Assembly (NCBI GenBank): GCA_051878935.1
Contig: JBJELB010000111.1
Span: 1-25,475, forward strand
Length of the DNA stretch: 25,475 nucleotides
Source of the DNA: CANQDT01 sp051878935
Lineage (GTDB): Bacteria; Bacillota; Clostridia; Lachnospirales; Lachnospiraceae
Direction: 5' to 3'
The position numbers and the translations under genes were made by a program. Of this stretch, positions 14,892 through 22,675 are shown piece after piece; position 1 is the first letter of the stretch; each line of letters begins with the position of its first letter. The notes beneath the pieces were generated by a model. That model was not told the origin of the DNA. It was given only the letters and a program-made list of their open reading frames with translations, and made no database searches.

Positions 14892-16850
14892 ATGGCAAAG
14901 AAACCGTATTATATTTCAACAGCAATTGCATATACATCTGGAAAACCGCATATTGGCAATACGTATGAAATCGTATTAGCAGACAGTATTGCGAGATTCA
15001 AACGATTGGAAGGATATGACGTATATTTTCAGACGGGAACCGACGAGCATGGTCAGAAGATTGAAATGAAGGCCATGGAAGAAGGGATTACTCCAAAGGA
15101 ATTTGTTGACAGAACGGCAACCGGTATCAAAGAAATCTGGGATATGATGAACGCTTCCTATGATAAGTTTATCCGTACGACGGATGAGTACCATGAGAAA
15201 CAGGTCCAGAAGATCTTTAAAAAATTATATGAGCAGGGTGATATTTACAAAGGTCATTACGAGGGAATGTACTGTACTCCTTGTGAATCTTTCTTTACAT
15301 CTTCGCAGTTAGTGGATGGAAAGTGTCCGGATTGTGGAAGACCATGTGAACCTGCAAAGGAAGAAGCTTATTTCTTAAAATTAAGCAAATATACAGACAG
15401 ACTGATTCAGCATATTCAGGAGCATCCGGATTTTATTCAGCCTGAGTCACGCAAGAATGAGATGATGAATAACTTCATTATGGCCGGACTACAGGATTTG
15501 TGTGTATCCAGAACTTCTTTTAAATGGGGAATTCCGGTTGATTTTGATGACAAACATGTTATTTATGTATGGATTGATGCTCTTTCCAACTATATTACCG
15601 GTTTGGGATATGATGTGGATGGCAATCATGATGAGAAATTCCATCAATACTGGCCGGCAGATCTGCATCTGATTGGAAAGGATATTCTGCGTTTCCATAC
15701 GATTTATTGGCCTATCATGCTGATGGCATTAGATTTGCCTTTACCAAAACAGATTTTTGGACATCCATGGCTGTTGCAGGGTGATGGCAAGATGAGCAAA
15801 TCGAAAGGTAATGTTATTTACGCAGATGAATTGGTAGAAGAGTTTGGTGTAGATGCAGTGCGTTATTTCCTGCTTCATGAAATGCCGTTTGAAAATGATG
15901 GTGTTATTACCTATGAACTTTTGGTAGAACGTATGAATTCTGACCTGGCAAATACGCTTGGTAATCTGGTAAACCGTACGATTTCCATGAGCAATAAATA
16001 TTTTGGCGGTATCGTTAACAATACGAATGTTATCGCAGAACCGGATGAAGAGTTCAAAGCGACGATTTTGTCAACGAAAGAAAAGGTTATTGCAAAAATG
16101 GCTGATTTACGTGTTGCAGATGCCATGACAGAAATCTTCAATCTCTTCAAACGCTGTAACAAATATATTGATGAGACAATGCCTTGGGTTCTTGCAAAAG
16201 ATGAAACGACCAAAGATCGTCTGGCAACAGTTTTATATAATCTGGTAGAAGGCATTATGATTGGCAGCAGCCTGTTGGCTCCGTTTATGCCGGAAACAGC
16301 AGAAAAGATTGCCGGTCAGCTTCAGACAACGTTGCGTTCATTAGAGGAAATCGATACCTTCGGTGGATATCCATCGGGCAATAAGGTGACAGAAAAACCG
16401 GAGATTTTATTTGCCAGACTGGATGTGGAAGAGGTCTTGAAGAAGTTGGAAGAGAAAAAGGCAGCAGATGCCAAACCGGCTATGGAAGAAGCACCGGAAG
16501 ATGTTATTGATATTGATGCAAAAGAAGAGATTTCCTTTGATGATTTTATGAAAATGCAGTTCCAGGTAGGTGAGATTATTGCCTGTGAGGAAGTAGCAAA
16601 ATCAAAGAAACTGCTTTGCTCGCAGGTTCGGGTAGGCAGTCAGGTGAAACAGATTGTGTCCGGTATTAAGGCACATTATACAGCAGAGGAAATGGTGGGC
16701 AAGAAGGTTATGGTGCTGGTGAACTTAAAACCGGCCAAACTGGCAGGTGTACTATCAGAAGGTATGTTGCTTTGTGCAGAGGATGCCGAAGGCAATCTTG
16801 CGTTGATGACTCCGGAAAAGAACATGCCTGCAGGAGCAGAGATCTGCTAG
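14892..16850 (+). CDS. metG: Methionyl-tRNA synthetase
   Basis: 652 residues from the ATG at 14892; an in-frame ATG at 14871 would add seven residues but has no SD, whereas GAAAGG lies before 14892. The enzyme charges tRNA-Met. The class I HIGH-like motif is PHIGN (19-23), one zinc knuckle uses C128, C131, C145 and C148, and KMSKS is at 300-304. The last 110 residues form the EMAP/Trbp111 tRNA-binding domain (FQVGEIIACEEVAKSKKL), which promotes dimerisation and tRNA binding. A Lys/Glu/Ala-rich linker joins the two parts. tatD starts 15 bases after the stop, so metG-tatD-rsmA is probably one operon. Confidence 0.97.
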   Translation: MAKKPYYISTAIAYTSGKPHIGNTYEIVLADSIARFKRLEGYDVYFQTGTDEHGQKIEMKAMEEGITPKEFVDRTATGIKEIWDMMNASYDKFIRTTDEYHEKQVQKIFKKLYEQGDIYKGHYEGMYCTPCESFFTSSQLVDGKCPDCGRPCEPAKEEAYFLKLSKYTDRLIQHIQEHPDFIQPESRKNEMMNNFIMAGLQDLCVSRTSFKWGIPVDFDDKHVIYVWIDALSNYITGLGYDVDGNHDEKFHQYWPADLHLIGKDILRFHTIYWPIMLMALDLPLPKQIFGHPWLLQGDGKMSKSKGNVIYADELVEEFGVDAVRYFLLHEMPFENDGVITYELLVERMNSDLANTLGNLVNRTISMSNKYFGGIVNNTNVIAEPDEEFKATILSTKEKVIAKMADLRVADAMTEIFNLFKRCNKYIDETMPWVLAKDETTKDRLATVLYNLVEGIMIGSSLLAPFMPETAEKIAGQLQTTLRSLEEIDTFGGYPSGNKVTEKPEILFARLDVEEVLKKLEEKKAADAKPAMEEAPEDVIDIDAKEEISFDDFMKMQFQVGEIIACEEVAKSKKLLCSQVRVGSQVKQIVSGIKAHYTAEEMVGKKVMVLVNLKPAKLAGVLSEGMLLCAEDAEGNLALMTPEKNMPAGAEIC

Positions 16851-16865
16851 GAAAGGAGACTTTAC

Positions 16866-17633
16866 ATGATTTTTGAGACACATGCACATTATGATGATGA
16901 AGCATTTACAGAAGACCGGGAAGAGTTGATTGAGAGTTTTCAATGGAACGATATCGGATATGTTGTGAATATCGGAGCCAACGTTGCGTCTTCTCAGGCA
17001 ACACTGGAGTTATGCCGGAAGTATCCATTCTTTTATGGTGCAGTGGGCGTTCATCCAAATGATGTTGGGGATATGACTTCTGCGGATATGGTGCTTTTGC
17101 GTCAGATGGCAATGGATCCCAAAATAGTAGCAATCGGAGAAATAGGTCTGGATTATTATTATCCGGAACCGGCTCATGAGATTCAAAAAGCATGGTTTGT
17201 AAAACAGCTAGAGCTGGCGAGAGAGTTGAAGATGCCAGTTGTTATCCATAGTCGTGAAGCAGCAAAAGATACGGTTGATATTATGCATGAGATGTATGCC
17301 GAAGAAATCGGCGGAGTGGTGCATTGCTATTCCTATTCTAAAGAGATTGCAAAGGAGATTCTGGATATGGGATTCTATATCGGAATCGGTGGCGTACTCA
17401 CGTTTCAGAATGCGAAACGACTGCAGGAGGTTGTAGAAATGCTTCCGATTGAGCGGATTGTATTAGAAACAGACAGTCCGTATCTGGCTCCGGAACCAAA
17501 CCGTGGCCAGCGCAATTCGTCCTTGAATATTCCTCATATAGCAAAGAAAATTGCACAGATCAAACAGATGGAATACGATGATGTCATTGCGATTACGGAG
17601 CAGAATGCGAAGGATTTATATCGGATATCTTAG
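16866..17633 (+). CDS. tatD: TatD-family metal-dependent deoxyribonuclease
   Basis: 255-residue TIM-barrel amidohydrolase-fold nuclease. The metal ligands are visible as H6 and H8 (THAH), E92 (IGEIGLDYYYP), H128 (VIHSR), H153 (VVHCYS) and D203 (ETDSPYLAPEP). TatD enzymes are 3'-5' DNA exonucleases linked to repair and DNA turnover. GGAAAGGAG precedes the ATG and the gene directly follows metG. The next gene is rsmA, with 20 bases between them; the rnmV (RNase M5) gene that often stands between tatD and rsmA in Firmicutes is missing here. Confidence 0.95.
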   Translation: MIFETHAHYDDEAFTEDREELIESFQWNDIGYVVNIGANVASSQATLELCRKYPFFYGAVGVHPNDVGDMTSADMVLLRQMAMDPKIVAIGEIGLDYYYPEPAHEIQKAWFVKQLELARELKMPVVIHSREAAKDTVDIMHEMYAEEIGGVVHCYSYSKEIAKEILDMGFYIGIGGVLTFQNAKRLQEVVEMLPIERIVLETDSPYLAPEPNRGQRNSSLNIPHIAKKIAQIKQMEYDDVIAITEQNAKDLYRIS

Positions 17634-17653
17634 TAGAATGATGAGAGGTATAT

Positions 17654-18517
17654 ATGGAAAGATTAAGTAATCCACAGCATACGATTGCGGTCATCCAGAA
17701 ACATCAATTTGAATTTCAAAAGAAGTTTGGACAGAATTTTTTAATTGATGCACATGTGTTAGAAAAAATTATTGATGCCGCAGGGATTACGAAGGATGAT
17801 TGCGTTTTAGAGATAGGACCGGGAATTGGTACGATGACGCAGTATCTGGCTGAAACTGCCGGGCAGGTCATTGCGGTAGAGATTGATAAGAAACTGATTC
17901 CTATTTTGCAGGAAACGCTTGAAGCATATTCGAATATTACAATATTAAATGAAGACATCCTGAAAGTGGATATTCAAAAACTGGTTCAGGAATATAATCA
18001 GGGAAGACCGATCAAAGTGGTTGCTAATCTGCCGTATTATATTACGACGCCGATTATTATGGGCTTGTTCGAGCAGCAGGTTCCTATTGATAATATTACG
18101 GTTATGGTACAGAAAGAAGTAGCAGACCGTATGCAGGAAGGTCCGGGCTCGAAAGACTATGGCGCTTTGTCATTGGCTGTGCAGTATTATGCAAAGCCGT
18201 ATATTGTGGCAAATGTACCGCCCAATTGTTTCATACCCCGTCCGAAGGTCGGTTCTGCCGTGATTCGTCTGGAACGGTATGAGGCTCCTCCGGTTAAGGT
18301 AAAGGATGTCGGCTTTATGTTCCGAATTATCCGTGCCTCCTTCAATCAACGGAGAAAAACACTTCAAAACGGGTTGAAGAATTCTCCGGAATTACAGGTC
18401 AGTAAGGAACAGGTGGTACAGGCTTTAAACGAGATGGGATTGTCGGAGACGATTCGCGGAGAGACACTGTCTTTGGAGCAGTTCGCCCGGTTAGCAGATT
18501 TATTAATGGAAGATTGA
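17654..18517 (+). CDS. rsmA: 16S rRNA A1518/A1519 dimethyltransferase
   Basis: 287 residues of the KsgA/RsmA family, which dimethylates two adjacent adenines in helix 45 of 16S rRNA during late 30S assembly. The N-terminal KKFGQNFL (23-30) is the family hallmark; SAM motif I is EIGPGIGT (53-60) and the catalytic motif is NLPYY (125-129). AGAGG precedes the start. The stop is followed after 5 bases by a long hairpin (18523-18561) that covers the SD of the next gene. Confidence 0.97.
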   Translation: MERLSNPQHTIAVIQKHQFEFQKKFGQNFLIDAHVLEKIIDAAGITKDDCVLEIGPGIGTMTQYLAETAGQVIAVEIDKKLIPILQETLEAYSNITILNEDILKVDIQKLVQEYNQGRPIKVVANLPYYITTPIIMGLFEQQVPIDNITVMVQKEVADRMQEGPGSKDYGALSLAVQYYAKPYIVANVPPNCFIPRPKVGSAVIRLERYEAPPVKVKDVGFMFRIIRASFNQRRKTLQNGLKNSPELQVSKEQVVQALNEMGLSETIRGETLSLEQFARLADLLMED

Positions 18518-18522
18518 ATATT

Positions 18523-18561
18523 TATCCCCCTTTCTGAATATATAACATAGAAAGGGGGATA
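18523..18561 (+). promoter_or_regulatory. Hairpin covering the ribosome binding site of the next gene
   Basis: A perfect 13-bp stem (18523-18535 with 18549-18561) with a 13-nt AT-rich loop. The whole SD (GGGGG, 18554-18558) of the following gene lies in the right arm. No T-run follows on either strand, so a terminator is unlikely. In a transcript reading through from rsmA the SD would be paired, which would lower translation; in a shorter transcript starting in the loop it would be free. Confidence 0.6.
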
Positions 18562-18566
18562 TGTGT

Positions 18567-19226
18567 ATGTCTGAGTATAAAAGAATGATTTCTTACCTGT
18601 ATCGCTATGATTCCGGTGTGCGGAGTGAAAATGTCGGTTATGTTCGTATTGAGCAGAATCAGGAAGAAGTAAAACTTGCAATTCGGTTACGGGATGTTCA
18701 TGTGATAAAACGGAGCGATTGTAAAGTGATGCTATATTATCGCGTGAAAGGTGAAACAACGCCGTATTTTATTACCGCCGGAATTACCGCAATTATGAAT
18801 GGTGAGGCACAGTGGCGTGTGAGCACCGGAAGTGAGAATCTGTTTGCATCCGGTAAAACACTGGAGGAAATGAGTGGAATGCTGATTTATGTTGACCGTG
18901 GCCTGCTTTATGCGACCCAATGGGATTCGTTTCCATTTGAGCCGGGGAAATATTATATCGATTCCGAACAGGAGCCATGCGTCACATTACAGGCAGCCAG
19001 CGTAGAAACTGTGGAAGAAAAACAGCCGGAACCCAATCCGATGAGAACATTACAAAACAGTGGGTTGATTTTGGGAGTGCCCGGTGTCTATTCCAGACAG
19101 AACGAGTATCTGGCGTCCTTGCTGGGCTTTTGTGAATTTATACCTTCGGAAAGTCTGACAACACAGCGGATGATGGAAAAACAGGAGCAGTCAGAGAAAT
19201 ATGGATATTATATCCGTACTCTCTGA
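18567..19226 (+). CDS. DUF6128-like hypothetical protein
   Basis: 219 residues, soluble, with no signal peptide or membrane segment. It resembles the lineage-restricted DUF6128 proteins of Lachnospiraceae; I recognise the SYLYRYDSGVRSENVGYVRIE opening but know no function. The N-terminal 125 residues are beta-rich, and the C-terminal 50 contain a conserved-looking GVYSRQNEYLASLLGFCEFI block. The start is placed at 18567 because GGGGG is 8 bases upstream; the ATG at 18561 is only 2 bases from it. Expression may be limited by the RBS hairpin before it. It stands between rsmA and tadA, 20 bases before the latter. Confidence 0.7.
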   Translation: MSEYKRMISYLYRYDSGVRSENVGYVRIEQNQEEVKLAIRLRDVHVIKRSDCKVMLYYRVKGETTPYFITAGITAIMNGEAQWRVSTGSENLFASGKTLEEMSGMLIYVDRGLLYATQWDSFPFEPGKYYIDSEQEPCVTLQAASVETVEEKQPEPNPMRTLQNSGLILGVPGVYSRQNEYLASLLGFCEFIPSESLTTQRMMEKQEQSEKYGYYIRTL

Positions 19227-19246
19227 AAAAGAGAAAGGATAACTAC

Positions 19247-19714
19247 ATGACGCAGGATGAAAAGTATATGAAGGAAGCCTTGAAACAGGCGAGAAAAGCA
19301 TATGCAATCGCGGATGTACCAATTGGGTGTGTGATTGTATATCAGGATAAAATTATTGCCAGGGGATATAATAAAAGAAATAAAGAAAAAACAACTCTGG
19401 CACATGCCGAGCTGTTAGCAATCAGGAAAGCCGGTAAAGTATTAGGTGACTGGAGACTGGAAGACTGTACGATGTATGTGACCTTAGAACCCTGCCAGAT
19501 GTGCGCAGGTGCTATCGTACAAGCCAGAATTCCACGGGTTGTAATAGGAGCCATGAATCCGAAGGCCGGATGTGCCGGTTCCATTCTGAATCTGTTGGAC
19601 CAAAAAGAATTTAATCATCAGGTGGATGTCACAAAGCATGTGCTGGAAGAGGAGTGTTCCGAGTTGCTTCAGAGCTTTTTTAAAGAGCTGAGAAGGAAAA
19701 AGGAAAGTGATTGA
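19247..19714 (+). CDS. tadA: tRNA-specific adenosine deaminase
   Basis: 155 residues of the cytidine/deoxycytidylate deaminase fold. The zinc and catalytic motif HAE is at 53-55 and PCQMC at 82-86. TadA converts A34 to inosine in tRNA-Arg(ACG). AAAGGA precedes the start. The stop codon overlaps the -35 box of the SRP RNA promoter. The pairing with the SRP RNA gene is common in Firmicutes. Confidence 0.96.
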   Translation: MTQDEKYMKEALKQARKAYAIADVPIGCVIVYQDKIIARGYNKRNKEKTTLAHAELLAIRKAGKVLGDWRLEDCTMYVTLEPCQMCAGAIVQARIPRVVIGAMNPKAGCAGSILNLLDQKEFNHQVDVTKHVLEEECSELLQSFFKELRRKKESD

Positions 19715-19739
19715 CATTTTGCGAATATTTTCATATACT
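19711..19739 (+). promoter_or_regulatory. Strong sigma-A promoter of the SRP RNA gene
   Basis: Perfect TTGACA (19711-19716), 17 bp, TATACT (19734-19739). The -35 box contains the tadA stop codon. It is the best consensus promoter in the window, as expected for a stable RNA. Confidence 0.88.
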
Positions 19740-19767
19740 AGTTAACGCAACCGAAACAACATAGTCA

Positions 19768-20046
19768 AAAAGTTTCCGTGCAGCCGGGGAACCAGCGGTG
19801 CCTTGTACCTGCAATCCGCTACAGCAGGGGTGATGGTTATACTGAGGGTTTAATTTTATGAGGCTGCCCCAGATAAGTGGCGTTGACGTTTGGGTCTTGC
19901 GCAATGAGAATTCATGAACCGTGTCAGGTCGGGAACGAAGCAGCACTAAGTGAAACCTCTCATGTGCCGCAAGGGTGCCTGAATCGAGCAGGCTGTCTGG
20001 GTAACGCTTGTGGGATTTTATTCGAAGATAACCGCACGGATTTTAA
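19768..20046 (+). ncRNA. ffs: Signal recognition particle RNA, large bacterial type
   Basis: About 275 nt. The 5' Alu domain matches the Bacillus scRNA type, with AGCCGGGGAACCAGCGGTGCC and TGTACCTGCAATCCGCT. The 5' TCCGTGC (19775-19781) pairs with 3' GCACGGA (20034-20040). The S domain contains the conserved helix 8 region at about 19922-19944, with a GGAA tetraloop. The pair that closes the loop is G-C instead of the common C-G, a compensated change. The RNA binds Ffh to target membrane proteins. A strong promoter precedes it and a terminator follows at 20073. The exact ends are estimated. Confidence 0.93.
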
Positions 20047-20072
20047 ATAATAAATGATAAAAGAGCGCATGG

Positions 20073-20112
20073 ATGCTCAAAGAGGCTACTACGTACTCTT
20101 TGGGCGTTTTTT
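20073..20112 (+). terminator. Intrinsic terminator after the SRP RNA
   Basis: A 10-bp stem (20075-20084 with 20096-20105, one G-U pair) with an 11-nt loop, followed by a run of six T at 20107-20112. Confidence 0.8.
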
Positions 20113-20122
20113 AATATAACTG

Positions 20123-20524
20123 ATTTTATGGATTTTGCACCTTTGTGCCGCCCGGCAGCTGCGTATATTATTTTTCGCAGACGCACAGTTTTTTAGAAAG
20201 ACACGCATTCCGGTGTATATCACGAAACGCGCCGTTGAGTTGTTTGAATCAACCGTTAGTGGTTTCAATATCTTTTTTAGGCACGCTTTTGCTCGGTTTC
20301 CAACGCAACGGTACGTAAGCTCCCCAAGGACGGGAGCTAAGTACCGGCGTTTCCAAACGGCCTAAAAAAGATATTTGAAACACTTCGGTTGATGAGTTGG
20401 GTCATAAGGCGCGTAATCAAACGTGATAGAAACGGAATGCGATGTCTTTCTTAAAACTGAATACGCGCAAGAAAAATAATATACGCAGCTGCCGGGCGGC
20501 ACCGGGAGGGAAAAAACATAAAAT
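20123..20524. repeat. Long palindromic repeat, copy B (402 bp)
   Basis: The outer ends ATTTTATG (20123-20130) and CATAAAAT (20517-20524) are complementary. Then come a perfect 32-bp arm pair (20145-20176 with 20471-20502), a perfect 14-bp internal helix (20268-20281 with 20361-20374) and the apex hairpin (20309-20314 and 20318-20324 with 20332-20338 and 20341-20346). The layout is that of copy A, but many paired positions differ between the copies and still pair. CTG flanks both ends, which may be a 3-bp target duplication but is short enough to be chance. It lies between the SRP terminator and the Nudix gene. It contains no credible gene. Confidence 0.9.
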
Positions 20525-20548
20525 CTGTCGTATCGGGAGGAAACGCAT

Positions 20549-21253
20549 ATGAGGAAACCAAAGGTGGATTTAGAGAGGTTCCGGGGCAACGGAGCCGTGA
20601 ATGAACTCGGAGAAACATTGGATGAATTTATTGAACAGTATAACCCGGGTGATTATGATAATCCGAGTGTGACAACGGATGTTCTGATCTTTGCATATGA
20701 AAAGGAGTATAAGGGACTGGATAATCTGAAACTGTTATTGATTCGGAGAAAGAACCATCCATGCATCGGCCATTGGGCACTGCCCGGTGGGTTTGTTGAG
20801 TATGATGAAGACATGAATCATGCCGCGGCCCGTGAGCTTTATGAAGAAACCGGACTGAATGAGATTCCATTAAAGCAGATGCATACGTGGGGCAATGCGG
20901 ATCGGGATCCGCGTACACGCATTGTAACAACAACCTATATGGCGTTTGTGGAGCGTTCGAAAGTCCGTGTGAAAGCGGGTGATGATGCGGCAGATGCACA
21001 GTGGTTTCAGGTACAGGTAGAGGAAATCAGAGCAATGATTGACTCTCCGACCGGGATGGAACGGGTTTTTCGTATTACTCTGTCTGCAGAAGAAGATGCT
21101 GCAGAAGAGATACAGTTTTCGGTAAAGGTTCATGTAGAAGATTATAAGATCATACAGATAAAAACATATACTATATTAGAAAATCATGGATTGGCATTTG
21201 ACCATCCCAAAGCAGTAATGCAGGCATTGGATGAAGCAATAATTCATGTATAA
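20549..21253 (+). CDS. Nudix hydrolase
   Basis: 234 residues. The Nudix box (GX5EX7REUXEEXGU) is complete at 81-103, ending in RELYEETGL, and is preceded by HWALPGGFV. The core is of the COG1051 (ADP-ribose/nucleotide pyrophosphatase) type, with an extra N-terminal 40 residues and a C-terminal 60-residue extension. The substrate is not determinable. GGGAGGA precedes the ATG. No clear promoter lies between the SRP terminator and this gene except within palindromic repeat B, which ends 24 bases upstream. It begins a probable operon with the TSCPD gene and murG. Confidence 0.9.
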   Translation: MRKPKVDLERFRGNGAVNELGETLDEFIEQYNPGDYDNPSVTTDVLIFAYEKEYKGLDNLKLLLIRRKNHPCIGHWALPGGFVEYDEDMNHAAARELYEETGLNEIPLKQMHTWGNADRDPRTRIVTTTYMAFVERSKVRVKAGDDAADAQWFQVQVEEIRAMIDSPTGMERVFRITLSAEEDAAEEIQFSVKVHVEDYKIIQIKTYTILENHGLAFDHPKAVMQALDEAIIHV

Positions 21254-21267
21254 GCAGGAGGAGAAAG

Positions 21268-21510
21268 ATGAAATATAAGACACAGGGAGTATGTTCGCAG
21301 GAAATTCATTTTGATATCAGAGATGGAAAGGTTCATGATGTAGCATTTGTAGGTGGATGCCATGGTAATTCCCAGGGAGTAGCTGCTTTGGTAGAGGGCA
21401 TGGATGTTGCTGATGCTGTTGAGAGACTGAGCGGGATCCGATGTGGTTTTAAAAATACATCCTGTCCGGACCAACTTGCAAAGGCATTGCAGGAGGCGAC
21501 ACAGAAATGA
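21268..21510 (+). CDS. TSCPD-domain protein (TIGR03905 type)
   Basis: 80 residues that consist almost wholly of the TSCPD domain, with the naming motif TSCPDQL at 64-70 and the GGCHGNSQG segment (29-37). The same domain occurs at the end of some ribonucleotide reductases; the free-standing form is common in Clostridia and has no settled function. AGGAGGAG precedes the start. The stop overlaps the murG start by four bases (ATGA), so translation is coupled. Confidence 0.88.
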   Translation: MKYKTQGVCSQEIHFDIRDGKVHDVAFVGGCHGNSQGVAALVEGMDVADAVERLSGIRCGFKNTSCPDQLAKALQEATQK

Positions 21511-22571
21511 AACGAATCGTATTAACAGGTGGTGGAACAGCAGGACATGTGACACCAAATATGGCGTTGATTGAAGAACTGAAAAAAGAAGATTATGATA
21601 TTCATTACATCGGTTCTTATGAAGGAATTGAAAAACAACTGATTGCAGACACGGAAGTTCCATATTATGCGATTGCAAGTGGTAAACTGAGACGGTATTT
21701 TGACTGGAAGAATATCTCTGATCCGTTTCGTGTACTGAAAGGATTTGGTCAGGCTCTTCGTCTGATGAAGAAATTAAAACCGGATGTGCTCTTTTCTAAG
21801 GGGGGCTTTGTTTCTGTTCCGGTTGTACTGGCAGCAAAACAATGTCATGTACCGGTGATTATTCATGAATCTGACATGACTCCGGGATTGGCAAACAAAA
21901 TATGTATTCCGGCAGCCAGCAAGGTGTGTTATAATTTCCCGGAAACAAAACAGTATCTTCCCCAGGAAAAAGCCGTGCTGACAGGATCTCCGGTTCGCAA
22001 GGAATTATTCATGGGTGATAACGAAAAAGGAAGACAGATTTGTCACTTTACGGATGAGAAGCCGGTTGTTATGATTATAGGAGGCAGTTTAGGGTCTGCC
22101 GTGATCAACCAAGCGGTCAGGGAACAATTGGATGATATGCTGGAAGATTTTCAGATTATCCATTTATGTGGAAAAGGAAAATTGGATTCCTCTTTGCAGG
22201 ATAAACAGGGGTATTGCCAATTTGAATACGTCAAATCAGAACTTTGTAATTTGTTTGCTGCAGCCGATGTGGTGATATCACGTGCAGGAGCAAATGCAAT
22301 CAATGAGATTTTGACATTAAAGATTCCAAACATTCTGATTCCGTTATCCCAGTCAGCCAGCCGTGGTGATCAGATTCTCAATGCGAATTCGTTCGAAAGA
22401 CAGGGATTCAGCAAGCTGATTTTAGAAGAAAACCTGACATCAGAGGGATTGCTCGCAGCAGTTCGGGAGGTGTATCATAATCGCAATACCTATATTGAAG
22501 CAATGGAGAATGCCCAGAAGTTAAATCCGGTAGAAACGATTATGGGATTAATCAGAGAGATACAAAAATAA
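21507..22571 (+). CDS. murG: MurG, lipid II-forming GlcNAc transferase
   Basis: 354 residues of the GT28 family. The acceptor-binding glycine loop GGGTAGHVTP is at 8-17. The middle has SKGGFVSVP and HESDMTPGLANK, and the donor-binding C-terminal half has GGSLGS and the SRAGANAINEI block. MurG adds GlcNAc to lipid I at the inner membrane face to form lipid II. It lies outside any division/cell-wall cluster, which is common in this group of Clostridia. An inverted repeat with a T-run at 22613-22675 may end its transcript. Confidence 0.94.
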   Translation: MKRIVLTGGGTAGHVTPNMALIEELKKEDYDIHYIGSYEGIEKQLIADTEVPYYAIASGKLRRYFDWKNISDPFRVLKGFGQALRLMKKLKPDVLFSKGGFVSVPVVLAAKQCHVPVIIHESDMTPGLANKICIPAASKVCYNFPETKQYLPQEKAVLTGSPVRKELFMGDNEKGRQICHFTDEKPVVMIIGGSLGSAVINQAVREQLDDMLEDFQIIHLCGKGKLDSSLQDKQGYCQFEYVKSELCNLFAAADVVISRAGANAINEILTLKIPNILIPLSQSASRGDQILNANSFERQGFSKLILEENLTSEGLLAAVREVYHNRNTYIEAMENAQKLNPVETIMGLIREIQK

Positions 22572-22612
22572 AGAAGAGCGAAGTTTTGGTCGAAACTTGC
22601 GTACGAAGGGTC

Positions 22613-22675
22613 GTCCCTCTTATCTGGAAGCATGCTATAATCATAGCAATGAATAGAAAGAAAGAGGGACTTTTT
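22613..22675 (+). terminator. Terminator-like inverted repeat overlapping the next RBS
   Basis: GTCCCTCTT (22613-22621) and AAGAGGGAC (22662-22670) are a perfect 9-bp pair followed directly by TTTTT and then the ATG of the next gene. The 40-nt loop contains a second hairpin, TGCTAT-AATC-ATAGCA, which brings the arms together. It could end murG transcripts. The SD of the next gene (GAGGG, 22664-22668) lies in the right arm. Confidence 0.5.
22634..22641 (+). promoter_or_regulatory. Extended -10 promoter in the loop of the inverted repeat
   Basis: TG at 22633-22634, one base, then a perfect TATAAT (22636-22641). There is no convincing -35 at 17 bp. Predicted start near 22648, so this transcript would lack the left arm of the inverted repeat and keep the SD free. 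Confidence 0.5.

Noticed and set aside
18523..18561. Intrinsic terminator after rsmA
   Set aside because: No T-run follows the stem on either strand.
20135..20365. A 76-codon open frame inside palindromic repeat B
   Set aside because: It follows the repeat's left half, has no SD and no counterpart in copies A or C at the same place; the structure explains the sequence better.
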